Assembly: GCA_026413225.1 (NCBI GenBank)
Contig: CM048552.1
Coordinates: forward strand, 131,949,053-132,013,052
Origin: Otis tarda
Lineage: Eukaryota; Chordata; Aves; Otidiformes; Otididae
Length of the DNA stretch: 64,000 nucleotides
Direction of reading: 5' to 3'
Below are positions 30,391-64,000 of this stretch, one piece after another; position 1 is the first letter of the stretch; every line of letters begins with the position of its first letter. The position numbers and the translations under genes are program-made. The notes beneath the pieces were generated by a model. The model made no database searches, had not been told where the DNA came from, and was given only the letters and a program-made list of their open reading frames with translations.

Positions 30391-33300
30391 GGCATAAGTG
30401 CCAGCAGTCCCTGTTCCTAGTAATGTAGATGTTGTCACACATGAATTTAGGCCGGTTAGTGTGTTTATAATAACGTAAAGCAGTACAGATTTCTGTATAG
30501 CAGCCATATCTTAGTTTTAGTGTGTCTTTGCTTTAGCTTAACGTATTTTCAGGATTGAGTCAAACCAAAGTAAGATTAATTGGAGCTGATTTGACCAAAT
30601 CAGTGTTTTCTGATAGTTCTGTGGCTGGTTTAGTTGATTATGCACAGCTATTCATACACATCTGAGAGGGCAGTGATGTCCCAGGAGGAATCAGTGACAG
30701 CAGTCTCCTGACTTGACTCAACTCCATTCAGAACAGCAACACCTAATTTGTATTGCAATTCTTAAGTGCCCCAAGTCACTTGTAAATATAGTTTAGGTTC
30801 CTGAATTACAAAGGTTTAAAACAAAGGCTACTCATATTGCTGGAAGATTTTAGTTACTTGCTTACCCTGTGTGTTTGTGGGCCTCAAGGAAAAGTGAATC
30901 TTTTGTGAAAGTGTTGCTGGGTGTAGGTGGCTGGAGGAAAAGCATGGAAGAGGATGCCAGGAAGGGAGGGGAAGGCATATGCAATAGGTATGGAATAGGT
31001 GATGGAAGCCACGTTGTGGCAGGCTGTGAGACACAGAAAGGGGCAGAGAACATGGATGACTAAATTTTCCCCCTTGTTTTAATCTTTCCATTCTGAAGGA
31101 CTAATCAGAAGCTGTGAGGGTTGGTTTTCTAGGGTTGTTTTTTTTTTTAATATTGGTGTTGATGAGGTGAGCTGAAATTAATTAACTTCCTTTAGAGACA
31201 CACCCTGTTATCCTGATAAACAGCTGTCTTATTGAGTGTCCATGCACTCCTCCACATCTGCCTTCAGCAAAACAACTGGTATTTCTGCCACCGCTTTTGT
31301 AAGAGCTATCAACTCTCCTTCCGCCTGCGCTGTGATGAGATGGGCTTGATTTCGCTGCAGCCTTGCCTCGTGGGTGTTCACCTGTCAGGAGGTAGCTGCT
31401 GGTGTTGCAGCAAGCTGGCGACCGATGTGGTTACACACGGTTAGGTTAGCTTTTCCTCTCAGGTGGCAGCAGGGGCTCACTGTCTGCGGGGAATGGAGGA
31501 AACGTGCTGGGAGTCTTCCAGCAAGGGCTCATTTCTTCGGTGTGGCTGGGGAAGGCAGCCTGGGGTTCCGGGCCTCCTGACAGCATTGCTACGTGGTGTT
31601 GCTGATTCTGAATAAATAAGAGGTTTCTTTGTTTTTCTGGTGTTTTTGTCACTTAAGATGAAAAAGCAAAGGTCTCCATTACGGTTTGTACGTGTTGGAG
31701 AGCTTTCTATAGGCAGGAAGTTTTTGTGGTTTGTCTTCAGGACTGTGACAGGAGCAAATGTAACGCTCTTCTGGTGTCCCTTTAGAATCTGGTAGGCAGA
31801 AGCAGCTGGGGATGGTGCTGTGACATTTAAGGCTCTGTAGCAGATGCATTGAATTAGACGCCTTTAACACCCATTATAGAAATGGCTCACCAATATGTTT
31901 ATAGGTTGTGCTTTGTGTTTAATTGAGAGTGAAATACCTATTTTATTATGTGGTACAGATTTATCCTGTTCGGTCTTTCCAAGTTGGCATTGTAATCTGT
32001 TTTTCTGCAAAGGTGAGGCATCACTTGCAGATTAGTGTCATTAAATGGGTTAGTTTTAAATGAGAGCACACTAAGCTTAAGTTACGTGCTCAGTAGATCT
32101 AGTCAGTTATTTTTATTCTTTTGCTCAGATGCACAGGGGCAGGAGAGTGCTTTCTGTATATCCTAAGGAATTGTTACAAATCTTAGTGGTCCATGAAGAA
32201 GTGCTGTATGCTTCAGCTAGGCCTGTACTTTCAGTAATAGGTCTTCATCCTACTGGGAGTGTAAGGGGGGATGATCACTTGTACTTATTTTTTTTTAGTA
32301 TGTGTGTGTGTGTATATATATATAGAGAGAGAGATAGATATTCTGTGTAGCAAGCAGAGGGGAGTGATGCCTGCATACTGCCACTGTGTGGGATGGTTAC
32401 CTTGCTAGCATGATGTCTAGCTGTCTGATAAGGATGCTTGGTATTGGGATACAACCTGTATAAAGCCTGCCTTCCCCAGCTTGTGCCAAAGGAAAAGGAT
32501 AAAGCTGAGAAGCAGGACAAAAAGTTTTCTAAAGCTGCAGTGGCTGTGGTTTCGGGAGGCCAGAGGGGACCCTGTTTCTTGGCAGGCAAAACTGGAGTGT
32601 TGGACATCACCTCGCTCAGATTGTGGCACACTTGGCAGGAATGTGGGCTTGTGATGCTGTCTCCTGCCATCACTGCCCACTGTTCCCAGTTGCAGCTGCT
32701 TAGGTAGATGCTGTGGACCAGATCAGGAGACTTGGTAAACATAGCATGGGATGAAAAGAGAGAGTAAGCAAAGAAAGGAGAAGGGGCGGGGGGATAGGAC
32801 TATCATCTCCCTGGTCGTGTCCTCTCCAGGCTGTGTTGCCAGTGGAAACTGAGGCTGCAGAGGTCTGGGGGCGCTGCCAGACCTGCTACAAATATTTTGG
32901 AAATTCAAAGCATAACCTTGGAGATGTGGAAGGTGCTCTGAGAGTGACAAAAGCCCAGGAGAAGGGATCGGTAATCAAAAAGAGCACTCATGGAATATTG
33001 GAGAGCCCTGAGGAAACTGAGGATGATAATTTGGGTTTGTTGTTTGCACTGATCTGTTACCTGCTGTGTTGTCTAAAGAGGGAACAATTTCTAAATCCCT
33101 CAATTGAGTTTCATTTGCTTCAGCCAGTGTGTGTGTCCTTGAGTTAAGCAGCTGTTCTAGCTCATAGTTTTCAAACCTGTCACATGTCCTGCCCTGAGGC
33201 AGTGTGCCTTGAGTTGGGAGTCACCTCTGTGGAGTGGCAGAGCTGTAACCGGGCTCCTCTCTAGTGCTGGGACAGCAGTGTTGGAGCACGGGGCAAGGTT

Positions 33301-36300
33301 GCGCTGCGTGTGTTGTGACATCCTTCCTCCAGCCCGCGCAGGGTCGAGGGTTGTGGATGAAAGTGCTGGTTGGGAGCTGTGGTTTTGAAGCTGAAGATGT
33401 TTAGCAGAGAAAAATAGGGAGATATGGGTGTATGCATGGCCTAATGCAGCACTGCGAGCCTCTGCCTGTGATGATGGTACACAAGCCAGGATGGGAAGCA
33501 TTGCCTAAAGGAGATGTGAAGTCCTGTTGCAGGTTCAGAAACATTCAGGCTGGTTTGCTGGGAGATGTTTTTCTGTTCTTGCACTCTTCCCTGGGCATTT
33601 GCTGTTGGAGGGGATAAGATTTGCCTGGAAGCTGAACGGGCAAAAACATGTAAGACTTGAGTCCTGCTTGGATAATGGCTTCAGTATCTTTACTACTTTT
33701 TTTTTTAAAGTCTGAATTGCAGTTGAGCTTTTAATTTGATTGTATTTCTGTCAAATACTTGGCTGTCTTGGTGTTGGGACTCTCAATTCCTGGTTTCTCT
33801 AGTCTGATAGACGCTGCAGCAATACATGCTCCGGCATGTCCCTCACAGCCTCTGGTTGATCCCTGCCTAGAAGACAGTCAAATGAAAAGCTTTCAGCTGC
33901 TCCTTATCTTTTGGGGCAGTGTGAGACAATAGTGAGCTGGGTAGTTTTTGCAGTGAGGATCAGCATCTGTCTTCGTGTCTGCTGTGTGACCTGATCTAAG
34001 AAAAACTTGCTTATCCCTTCCTTGTCTAAAAGATTTGGAAGGCAGTGGCAATGGCAGTCGGGCAATCCCTTTCAAAGGAATGGGGAATGACATCTCCCTT
34101 CCCTACGAGTGAAACAGTAATTAAAGAGCAATTCCTTGATGGTGAGCGCTCCTGCTGTGCTACTGTTGACCTGCCCTTTGTGTTTTCTGCATAGGGTTTC
34201 TTCCATCATCTTTGTTGTAGATGCTGGAAGGCACACAAAAGACAGGTAAAGCAGTCCACGTATTTATGGTCTGTTTGCAGGAGAGTTAACTGCTTCTACT
34301 CTGTGTGCTGTCTGCAAGGTTTTAGCTGTTTGGGGCTTGCTGGTGTGGGGCTGTTTGCATTAGGAAGAGCTCCAGCTCCCCTCCGTTCACCTAGATGACT
34401 GCAGTCACTTGTGATTTCTTGTGTTTCCTGCTGGAGAAAATCAAGGAAACTGGAGATGGCTTTGTTCAGGAGAGCAAGTTATTAAAAATGGATAGCCAAG
34501 AACACCCCAGATAATTTCTGGTCATTTTCAAGTTACTTCTCTCAAGATAGTCCTTTCAGCTTTGTAGTAGGTAGATACTTCAAGAATTTTGTACTTGTCA
34601 AAGCACTGATCTCTCAAGGGTGGAATCAAAGGAGAGCTGGCAGCAGGCTTGAGGCCACTTCTGTTAAGAGGGAAGTTGTCTGATTTCAATTTCAAAAGTC
34701 AAGGGAAAGAAAATAAAAGGTGGAGTTCCCATTAATATTTAAAACTGTCTCAGCACAGCTACTGATAACCCCTCCAATGAGTCACTTATTATTGTAACAC
34801 AACAAACACGAGCAGCACTATGAACCTAATCATATTGCTTCCTAGTTAAAAAAAAAATAAAAATTCTTCATGTTTTCATAGTGACAGCATCCCATAAAGT
34901 ACAGCAGGAGGACTTGGAATTCAGAACCACAGGCACATCAGGTCCTGGCACCTGTACTCCAATATAACAAGGCCTTTCAGAAGCACCTGAATGGCTGAGC
35001 CTGAAACCATAGGGCTTTCACTTGACTCGAGTAATTCTGCTATAGACAGGCTTGCTATCTGGGACCATCCTACAAAAAGCTTTCTTTTGGTGCAGAACCA
35101 TACTGCTGGTCTAGGTGAGATGATTTAAACCTGAATTTAGCAACATGCTTACAAGTTCTGTGTAGATCAATGTGTGATTCTGGTGTTACACTGACAGTTT
35201 TGATTGAGGTCAAGTGTCTGCTGCCTTCAGATGCTGCATATTGCATCTTGCTGTGAGGAAATCGTATTGCATGGGCTGTTTTTTAGGAGGTGCCTTAAAA
35301 CAAATGAACGCTTTCTTTCCACTAAACAAAAGGAGCGTCTTCATTGGAAATTACAGTAGTCCTCTTTATCCTAAGGCAGGATCTAGGACATGCTGTCACA
35401 GTCCTTCTCACGCTTTTAGTACAATTGTTTGGGCAGTCCCTAAAGAATAAGGAGTCTCTGGTTCTGTATGTTCAGTTTCTAGCTTGATCAGTCTGTGATA
35501 AGAGATCCTGGCATATCAGCTTCTCTATGATGGTTGGGTGGGGTTTAATGGTACTTTTGTCTTTTTGGTGTTTACATGCCCACTTGAAAATGAAGGATAA
35601 AGTTCAGAACTGAAGGGAAGATAGCAAAAATTTGAGTGGCGTGTAAAACATGGTCACTTTTTAACGTTTACAAGAAGAGAGAGCAGTAGTGAGTCTTTGA
35701 AGCTGGTGGGACATGCACCTCTTTTTGAAATGTGTTCGCCAGGGGGTGTGGGTTGTTGTTTATTGTTTCTGAAAAACTGTTCAGCTTGGTAAGATGTGCG
35801 TGAGAAATAGGAAAGTATTTTGGTTACAATATTATTTTTCTTTGAAAAATAATGTTTGAGTACTGGCATCATGTTTAGCTTCGGTTAGTATGATCTTTGA
35901 GTAAGCAGGGGGCCTGGAATTAATTAATGCTATGCAGTCCTCAGATATATGCCTTTAGAAGCTAAGGGGTGATGCTAAGGTCATACTTGGAAGTTCAGGG
36001 AACAAATATTGTATGTTGTCTTTGGGGTGGTTTGGGTTTGTTTTTGTTTTGTTGGTTTTTTTTTTTTTTGTTTCACTATCCCTTGTAACACTTTTTACAA
36101 CTTTATGCCTTGTCACTTGCAAAGATTCATTGCAGAGCAAATACTCTCAAGGAGACTTGTGAGATTTTTTTAAAAAATAAATTCAAGAGTTTTTTCCAGA
36201 ACTCTGCTGTTGCTAGGTCTTGCAACTAATACCCAGTTAGCTTATGGTGCAACTGAATGAGCAGGAAGTGAACGCTTCCAGAATCACTCTGAAATGTAGC

Positions 36301-37775
36301 AGGTGGCTTGTCTAATGTCCATGTGTGGTGGTAGATGTCAGAAGCATGCTGTACATTCCCCTGTAAGATAGTACTGGTTTAGCTGTGAGTGAACACTGCA
36401 AAAAAAAATCAGAGCAAGGGGTAATATTTTATTTGACCAATTAGTGTGATAGGAGAGTGAAGGGTCAAGGCAATGGGTCAGACATGTGGGTGCACAACTA
36501 CTTCTCTGGGTTCCTTACGTACCTTAAAGCTTTCTCGTTTTCCTCCCCTTTCAATTTTAGTTGATCAGGTAAATAATTCAGATAAATAAATGATTTGAGC
36601 CCTGGGAGTGTCAAGAAGGCCATACTTGGCCAGTTCAGACTAGTTTTCTGTCTCCATGAGTGTCTATGAGCAAATAATTACAGAAAATACCAGAGCATGT
36701 GTAGAGTGACATTGACCTGGGCATATTCTTCCAGTTTCAAGTGACTGGTTATTCATTAGTTTGAGCTGTTGACAGATCTGTTTTTGTATCTATTTATATT
36801 TCTGGCCTTTACAGCTTCTTCTGGTAATTAGGAGCTGTAGGCATGGGTGTCTGGTCCAAATTCCAACTTCTAACCAGTTACCTGATAATTTCACTCTACT
36901 TTAATCCTTATGTTTGCTAAATAATGAATGATCATTGCATTCTTGTTCACCAGTCACATTACTGGTGAGTCTGTACATAGTTTCATCACTTGTTTTCCAA
37001 GTTTCCAGTATGTTTTTGCAAAGAACAAGGAGAAGGGCAGATTGCTCTGATATTTTTCTTGTTCTTCCGTAGCTTTTATGAGAAGGGATGCCCAGACCTG
37101 CTTTCAGTTGTGCAGTGCTGTCTGTCATAGTGCATCCACTGTATGTTGGAATGTGTGTCTAGGTAGTAGATTATTAACAAGTTAAGTAAAAAAATTAGAA
37201 GTGATCTTTTGTAAATGGCTTTATTTGGATGAAGTGTGTGATGGTGCAACAATTAAGACTTGATGGAGCAGTTAGAGCTTACAGGTCTATAACCATGTAA
37301 AAATATCAGTGTATATTACAAATTTGAAGCTCAGTATATATGAAGTTCAGAATATAACTCGATGCAAAACCACTTTTCTTTGTAAATTTGATTTTAAAGC
37401 TGACTCTCTCTCCCCTCTCTGTCATCTATAGTATTTAACGCATACTAGCATTTACAGCATTTTTTTTCAGTTGCTGCAGTTTGCTTGTGAAATTATTAAC
37501 ATTTAAAAACAGAGTGACTAGATAGCATTAAAAATGGAGAGAAAAATGGTCAAATATTTATGTTTTTACAAAGAAAAGAAGTTCGAAAATAAGCAGTTAA
37601 GGAAAAAGTTACTTGCCTTAAAATAGGAATTAGAGGTTAAAAGTAAAACATCCTAAAGATATACCTTGCCCCAACCTTGAAGCATATAATACCATACTTG
37701 TTAAAAACAACTGTTCCTGTTGCAATTTGTAGTGTGATTCTGTTATCAGACTAGTAAACTGTATCATTTTTACAG
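29658..37775 (+). other. BCLAF3: BCLAF3 intron 1, 8.1 kb
   Basis: The first 700 bases are the downstream part of the CpG island, with G-rich runs near 29,930-29,955 that could form a G-quadruplex. The rest is ordinary intron with a compound (TG)(TA)(GA) microsatellite at 32297-32340. No coding exon could be supported, and no interspersed repeat family was recognised with confidence. Confidence 0.75.
32297..32340. repeat. Compound TG/TA/GA microsatellite
   Basis: Consecutive (TG)n, (TA)n and (GA)n runs followed by GATAGATA, in BCLAF3 intron 1. Such junctions of alternating repeats are usually polymorphic. Confidence 0.95.
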
Positions 37776-37808
37776 CTTCAAGAAGCTCATATAAACACAT
37801 GAGAGAAG

Positions 37809-60427
<22,619 letters not shown>

Positions 60428-63400
60428 ACTGAGCTGTGATCCTGAGGTTGAAACAGATAGATAACACAGCAAAGGCAGCATCTGTTCATTTTTTGGACAA
60501 CTTCCTCAAGACTTAAAATGGGATAAAGGAACTAACTCTAACTTTCTTGATGAAAAATAACTTTATTTTTCAGTAGTGGAATGCTGCAGAACTTTTTTAC
60601 AATTTTAATAATTGCTTTTAAAGTACAGTATTCAACTGAAACATTGTAGTATGTACCTTTAGTTCCTTTTGCATACCAGTCTCAAGTAAAGAAGTCGTTG
60701 AAGGGAGTCTTATTTATTGAATACTTTTTCTCTAAGCATGATGTTACAGATGGAACTTGAGTTGTTATACCCAGAGGTTTGTATGTTGAAAGTTTATTGC
60801 TTATGTAATAAAAAAAGGAAAAAAAAAAGTGCCTGAATCATTTGGTAATAGCACATTAGCTCAGGATTTTCCAAGTAATGACCTTTTAGGTTGTGCAATA
60901 GATTTTACACCTCTGTTCAGTCATTTCCATAAAACAGTATTTTGTATTACTTTAGTTTAATAATATACTTGGGTTTCTGATGTGTATATACATTTGTAAA
61001 TTGTTAGAATTTTGGGACAACTTTCAGTATTTGATTAAAATGAATGGTAACAGGCAGGTATGTAATGTACTGTAGCAGTAGCTTATAACTGCACTGAAAG
61101 CATGCTTGGGTTTGTTAAAGGATTAGTTTGTCTGTATTCAAAATTATTCCGTCTCATTATATTTTGGTGTGTGACATTCTTGACCAAGCCACATGTTCTT
61201 TAATCTTTTTTGTCATAAATGACTTGGTGATTTCCTGGATTCTGAAATTGGGGCCTGAAGTATTTAATTACAAGAAAAACAAAAATCGTAAGTTTTTATA
61301 AGCATGTCTTCTAACAAGGCTGTTCATAATCGAAACTGCTTTAAATGCAGGTAGCTTGTAATTTAGTTCAAATTCCCAGTAATTCTCTGAAGTTACTGTA
61401 CTGCAATATTGTTATGCTGTGTTGAAAACTCAAATAGCCAGACATGTTTTTATAAGCAGCTATAAACGATATTGTGCTATTTTCCTGTTTATAGCCTTTG
61501 CCTTAATACATAATATATGATAGGGTTGTGTGTATGTATTACAGATTTGTTCGGACTTTTTATTGCTGGTAAATTAAAGATGCATAGCAAGTAGTTTTCA
61601 GACATGTTCTTATTTTAAAAAGTTGTTCACCATATCCACAATATATGCAGGCTAACGTATTTCCGTAATTTCCAAGACAGTGTTAGCCATGTAGAATGCA
61701 GGCTAGTCTCTGTTGTGGATAGTAGATCAGAATTCTAATACTGGGTAGAGGTATGTTCAGAGAAAAGGAAATATGTTTGGGTTTTTTTGGGTGGAAAGTC
61801 AGGATGTGATTTCTGCATGCTTTTTTTATAATTTTTTTTTTCCACAATGCCTTCAGTAGAGAGACTATTTGAAAGTGTACGTATGGCTCAGAACAGCTAA
61901 AGTGTTCATAGAAAATAAGCACACAGGAAGTGTGCCATTGATGTTATGGTCATTCAACAGTGACACCAGATGGTTTGTTTCGAAAACCCAGGTTTTCGGT
62001 TTAAATAACCATTATTAACGATTCAGCCAGTTTTTCTGTAACTTTGGCATGCACACACAAAATGGGAAGCTAAAGGAAGAAAACTCCCTCGTCAAACTGA
62101 GGCAGGCAGCTTTCTGCACATAAAGATCTGTGTAGATTTACTGGGAGATGAAAATAAGGAATTGAAACAGCAGGTTGAGTCAGCCCAAAGCAAATGTGGA
62201 GTAGCTGCAGTTGAGCAGCCTACTGGCTGCATATACCCCTGCAGAGGAGGGCAAGTTTACCCTCAAGCTGACAAGCTGCTCCTGAATGTGCTGAAGCACT
62301 GTAAAACGTGTAAGAAGTGAAACCATGCATGCTCTAGGACAAACTACTGAAGCTATATTGTCTTATTCAACAGGATACTACTGTTTCTGTAAGCTTCCTG
62401 CAGTGTTCTTATTAAAGCCTGGAAGAGAACTTTTTGAGCAAATGGGAAATGTGGATACGTGAAGGAACTTCTGACATGGCAGTTTTGCTAACACTGTTTG
62501 GAAGTAATGCTGAAGTAGTCAGACTTCAGTCAGATAATGCTGCTTTAACTAGGTTTCAAAGTGTGACTGGCTCATCTGATTTTGTGCTTTTTTACTTTAG
62601 CTGTGCATGACTAGGTATCTCTAGTTTGTTTTGTACTTTTTAACAGTTTAGCTTTGTTTTTTATTTCTACAACTGTGAGCAACATACTACGAACAGGGGT
62701 TTTTTGGCATGTTTACTGACTTTGCCCACCCTTGGTTCAAAGATGAATGTCATATGATAAAATGTAGTCACTGTTTCAGTTCCTGTAGCTTTTATTTAAG
62801 GTGATACCATTTGCTCAAATCACATTCTTTACTGATAACTCTACTTCACTAATTTAGGATTCTGTAATGATAAAACTTCCTATATTTTACAAAATTCATA
62901 CAGAAATTGAATTCTGTGACTGGCAAAGGTGCTAGAGGCATCTACTCCGTGGTGTTATCTGGTGCGAGACGTTGCTATGTAGATTTATCGTTGTGAATTA
63001 CAGACTTGTGTCTATATACTCATACACAAATCAGCTTGCTTATTCTTCTAGCATGGAAAAGTTTTGTTGTTCTGGAATATAATGTTTGGTTGAGAACAAT
63101 GTATTGAAGTCACCAGTTGAGTTGTAAAGGCACAAGAAAAGGTATTAAGTAGAACAAAGGTCAATTTACTTGAATAACTTGGTGCCTTTCTGTATTGTGA
63201 CTGCATTGTAGAAAACACCTGTACAAATACTTAAGTAATATGCCAATTTTTGCATTGTTTCTAATGGGAGCATGGACTTATAACAGTTGTTAAAATAATC
63301 ACTTACTTTAAATATGTGTACAGGAGCCACAGAAGGAAAATAGTGTCTCTTATATTAGCAAAGTCTGTCACTGCATTTGTATTGCAAGGGCAAGTTAAAA

Positions 63401-64000
63401 ATGTGATTGTAGAAAGCTAGAAAGCTCTTCGGTTTTATACTTTGACAACATAAATGTGAATTGCCTTTCTTTTGGTTGACTTGAAATGACTGTTAAATGC
63501 TTGTGTCATATTCTCAATTGTTCACATGTGAAATTGGTTTTTTTTTCATTTTTAATCCAAAATTCAATAGGTTTAATATGAACTAGAGTCTTCCTTTATA
63601 AGTGTCTGAAATAATAAGTTGTTGTGACATTAGCATTTATATTGCTGATCCATTTAATCTCTACGTAGATTGGTTAGAATCCTCATGTTAAACTTTGTGA
63701 TTATTGAGTTCACAAGGTTAACAAAATTCTGGGGCTAGTAAGAAGCAACACATTGCAGGGCTTCTACAAGCCTGCCTTAACTCTGATCATTACTTGCATG
63801 TTTAAAATCACCTTACCTGATGGATTTAGATGGTCTCAAGACCTGGCCGTAACTGTCTCAACTCAGGTAACTGATAGCAGAGGATGGGAGTAAATTCAGC
63901 TGATCGCCAGTTGTGATCGGGGTTTACCTGCTGCCTTCTCTCCCAGGGCCTTAGGGTGAAATGCTGAATTTTCTTTATATGAACTTAGTTGCTTTAAAAA
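60428..64000 (+). other. BCLAF3: BCLAF3 3'UTR and downstream sequence
   Basis: No further coding sequence is visible on either strand. The first poly(A) signal AATAAA is at 60807-60812, followed by an A-rich stretch. Weaker ATTAAA signals near 61033, 61573 and 62410 allow longer forms. Sequence stays AT-rich to the window end, and the true 3' end cannot be placed. A small inverted repeat (CGAAAACC/GGTTTTCG) sits at 61981-61998. Confidence 0.6.
60807..60812 (+). terminator. BCLAF3: Candidate proximal poly(A) signal of BCLAF3
   Basis: Canonical AATAAA 380 bases after the stop codon, followed by A-rich sequence and then GTGCCTGAATCATTTGG. It is the only canonical hexamer noticed in the downstream region. 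Confidence 0.6.

Overview
This window is vertebrate nuclear DNA, most likely from a bird. Genes are split into short exons with GT-AG introns, introns are AT-rich, there is one strong CpG island, and the recognisable repeats are CR1 LINE copies in the avian style plus a solo endogenous-retrovirus LTR of a type common in birds. There is no bacterial, phage or organellar signature. All identifications come from reading and from remembered protein families; no database search was run.

Two protein-coding genes lie in tandem on the + strand. (1) The 3' two thirds of MAP7D2 (MAP7 domain-containing 2, a microtubule-associated kinesin-1 cofactor): ten coding exons from 2312 to the stop at 18723. The 5' exons and promoter lie upstream of base 1. 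A 3'UTR follows, with candidate poly(A) signals near 19600, 20530 and 20893. (2) A complete BCLAF3 (BCLAF1/THRAP3 family member 3, CXorf23 in human): a CpG-island first exon ending at 29657, a start codon at 37809, eleven coding exons and a stop at 60427, giving a predicted 720 aa. Its 3'UTR may run to the end of the window. All inferred exon phases join without a frameshift or internal stop, so both genes look intact.

Between the genes, about 21,060-28,850 is intergenic with no gene I can support; an AT-rich, homeodomain-site-rich patch near 26,940-27,130 is the best enhancer candidate. Introns hold the repeats: an old CR1-like copy (17.5-18.0 kb), a solo LTR with a 5-bp target duplication (54,915-55,457), an internally deleted CR1 (55.7-56.9 kb), a (TA)n tract in the MAP7D2 3'UTR, and several unusually perfect inverted repeats (14,049; 42,217; 44,493).

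The neighbourhood is informative. MAP7D2-BCLAF3 are neighbours on human Xp22, while the paralogues MAP7-BCLAF1 and MAP7D1-THRAP3 are neighbours on human 6q23 and 1p34. The window therefore carries one copy of an ancient duplicated gene pair. I found no clearly undescribed biological system. The most testable new points are an overlapping upstream ORF that is the first AUG of the inferred BCLAF3 leader, a near-perfect 24-bp-stem hairpin, a perfect 26-bp palindrome near a BCLAF3 splice acceptor, and a possible 3'UTR intron in MAP7D2.
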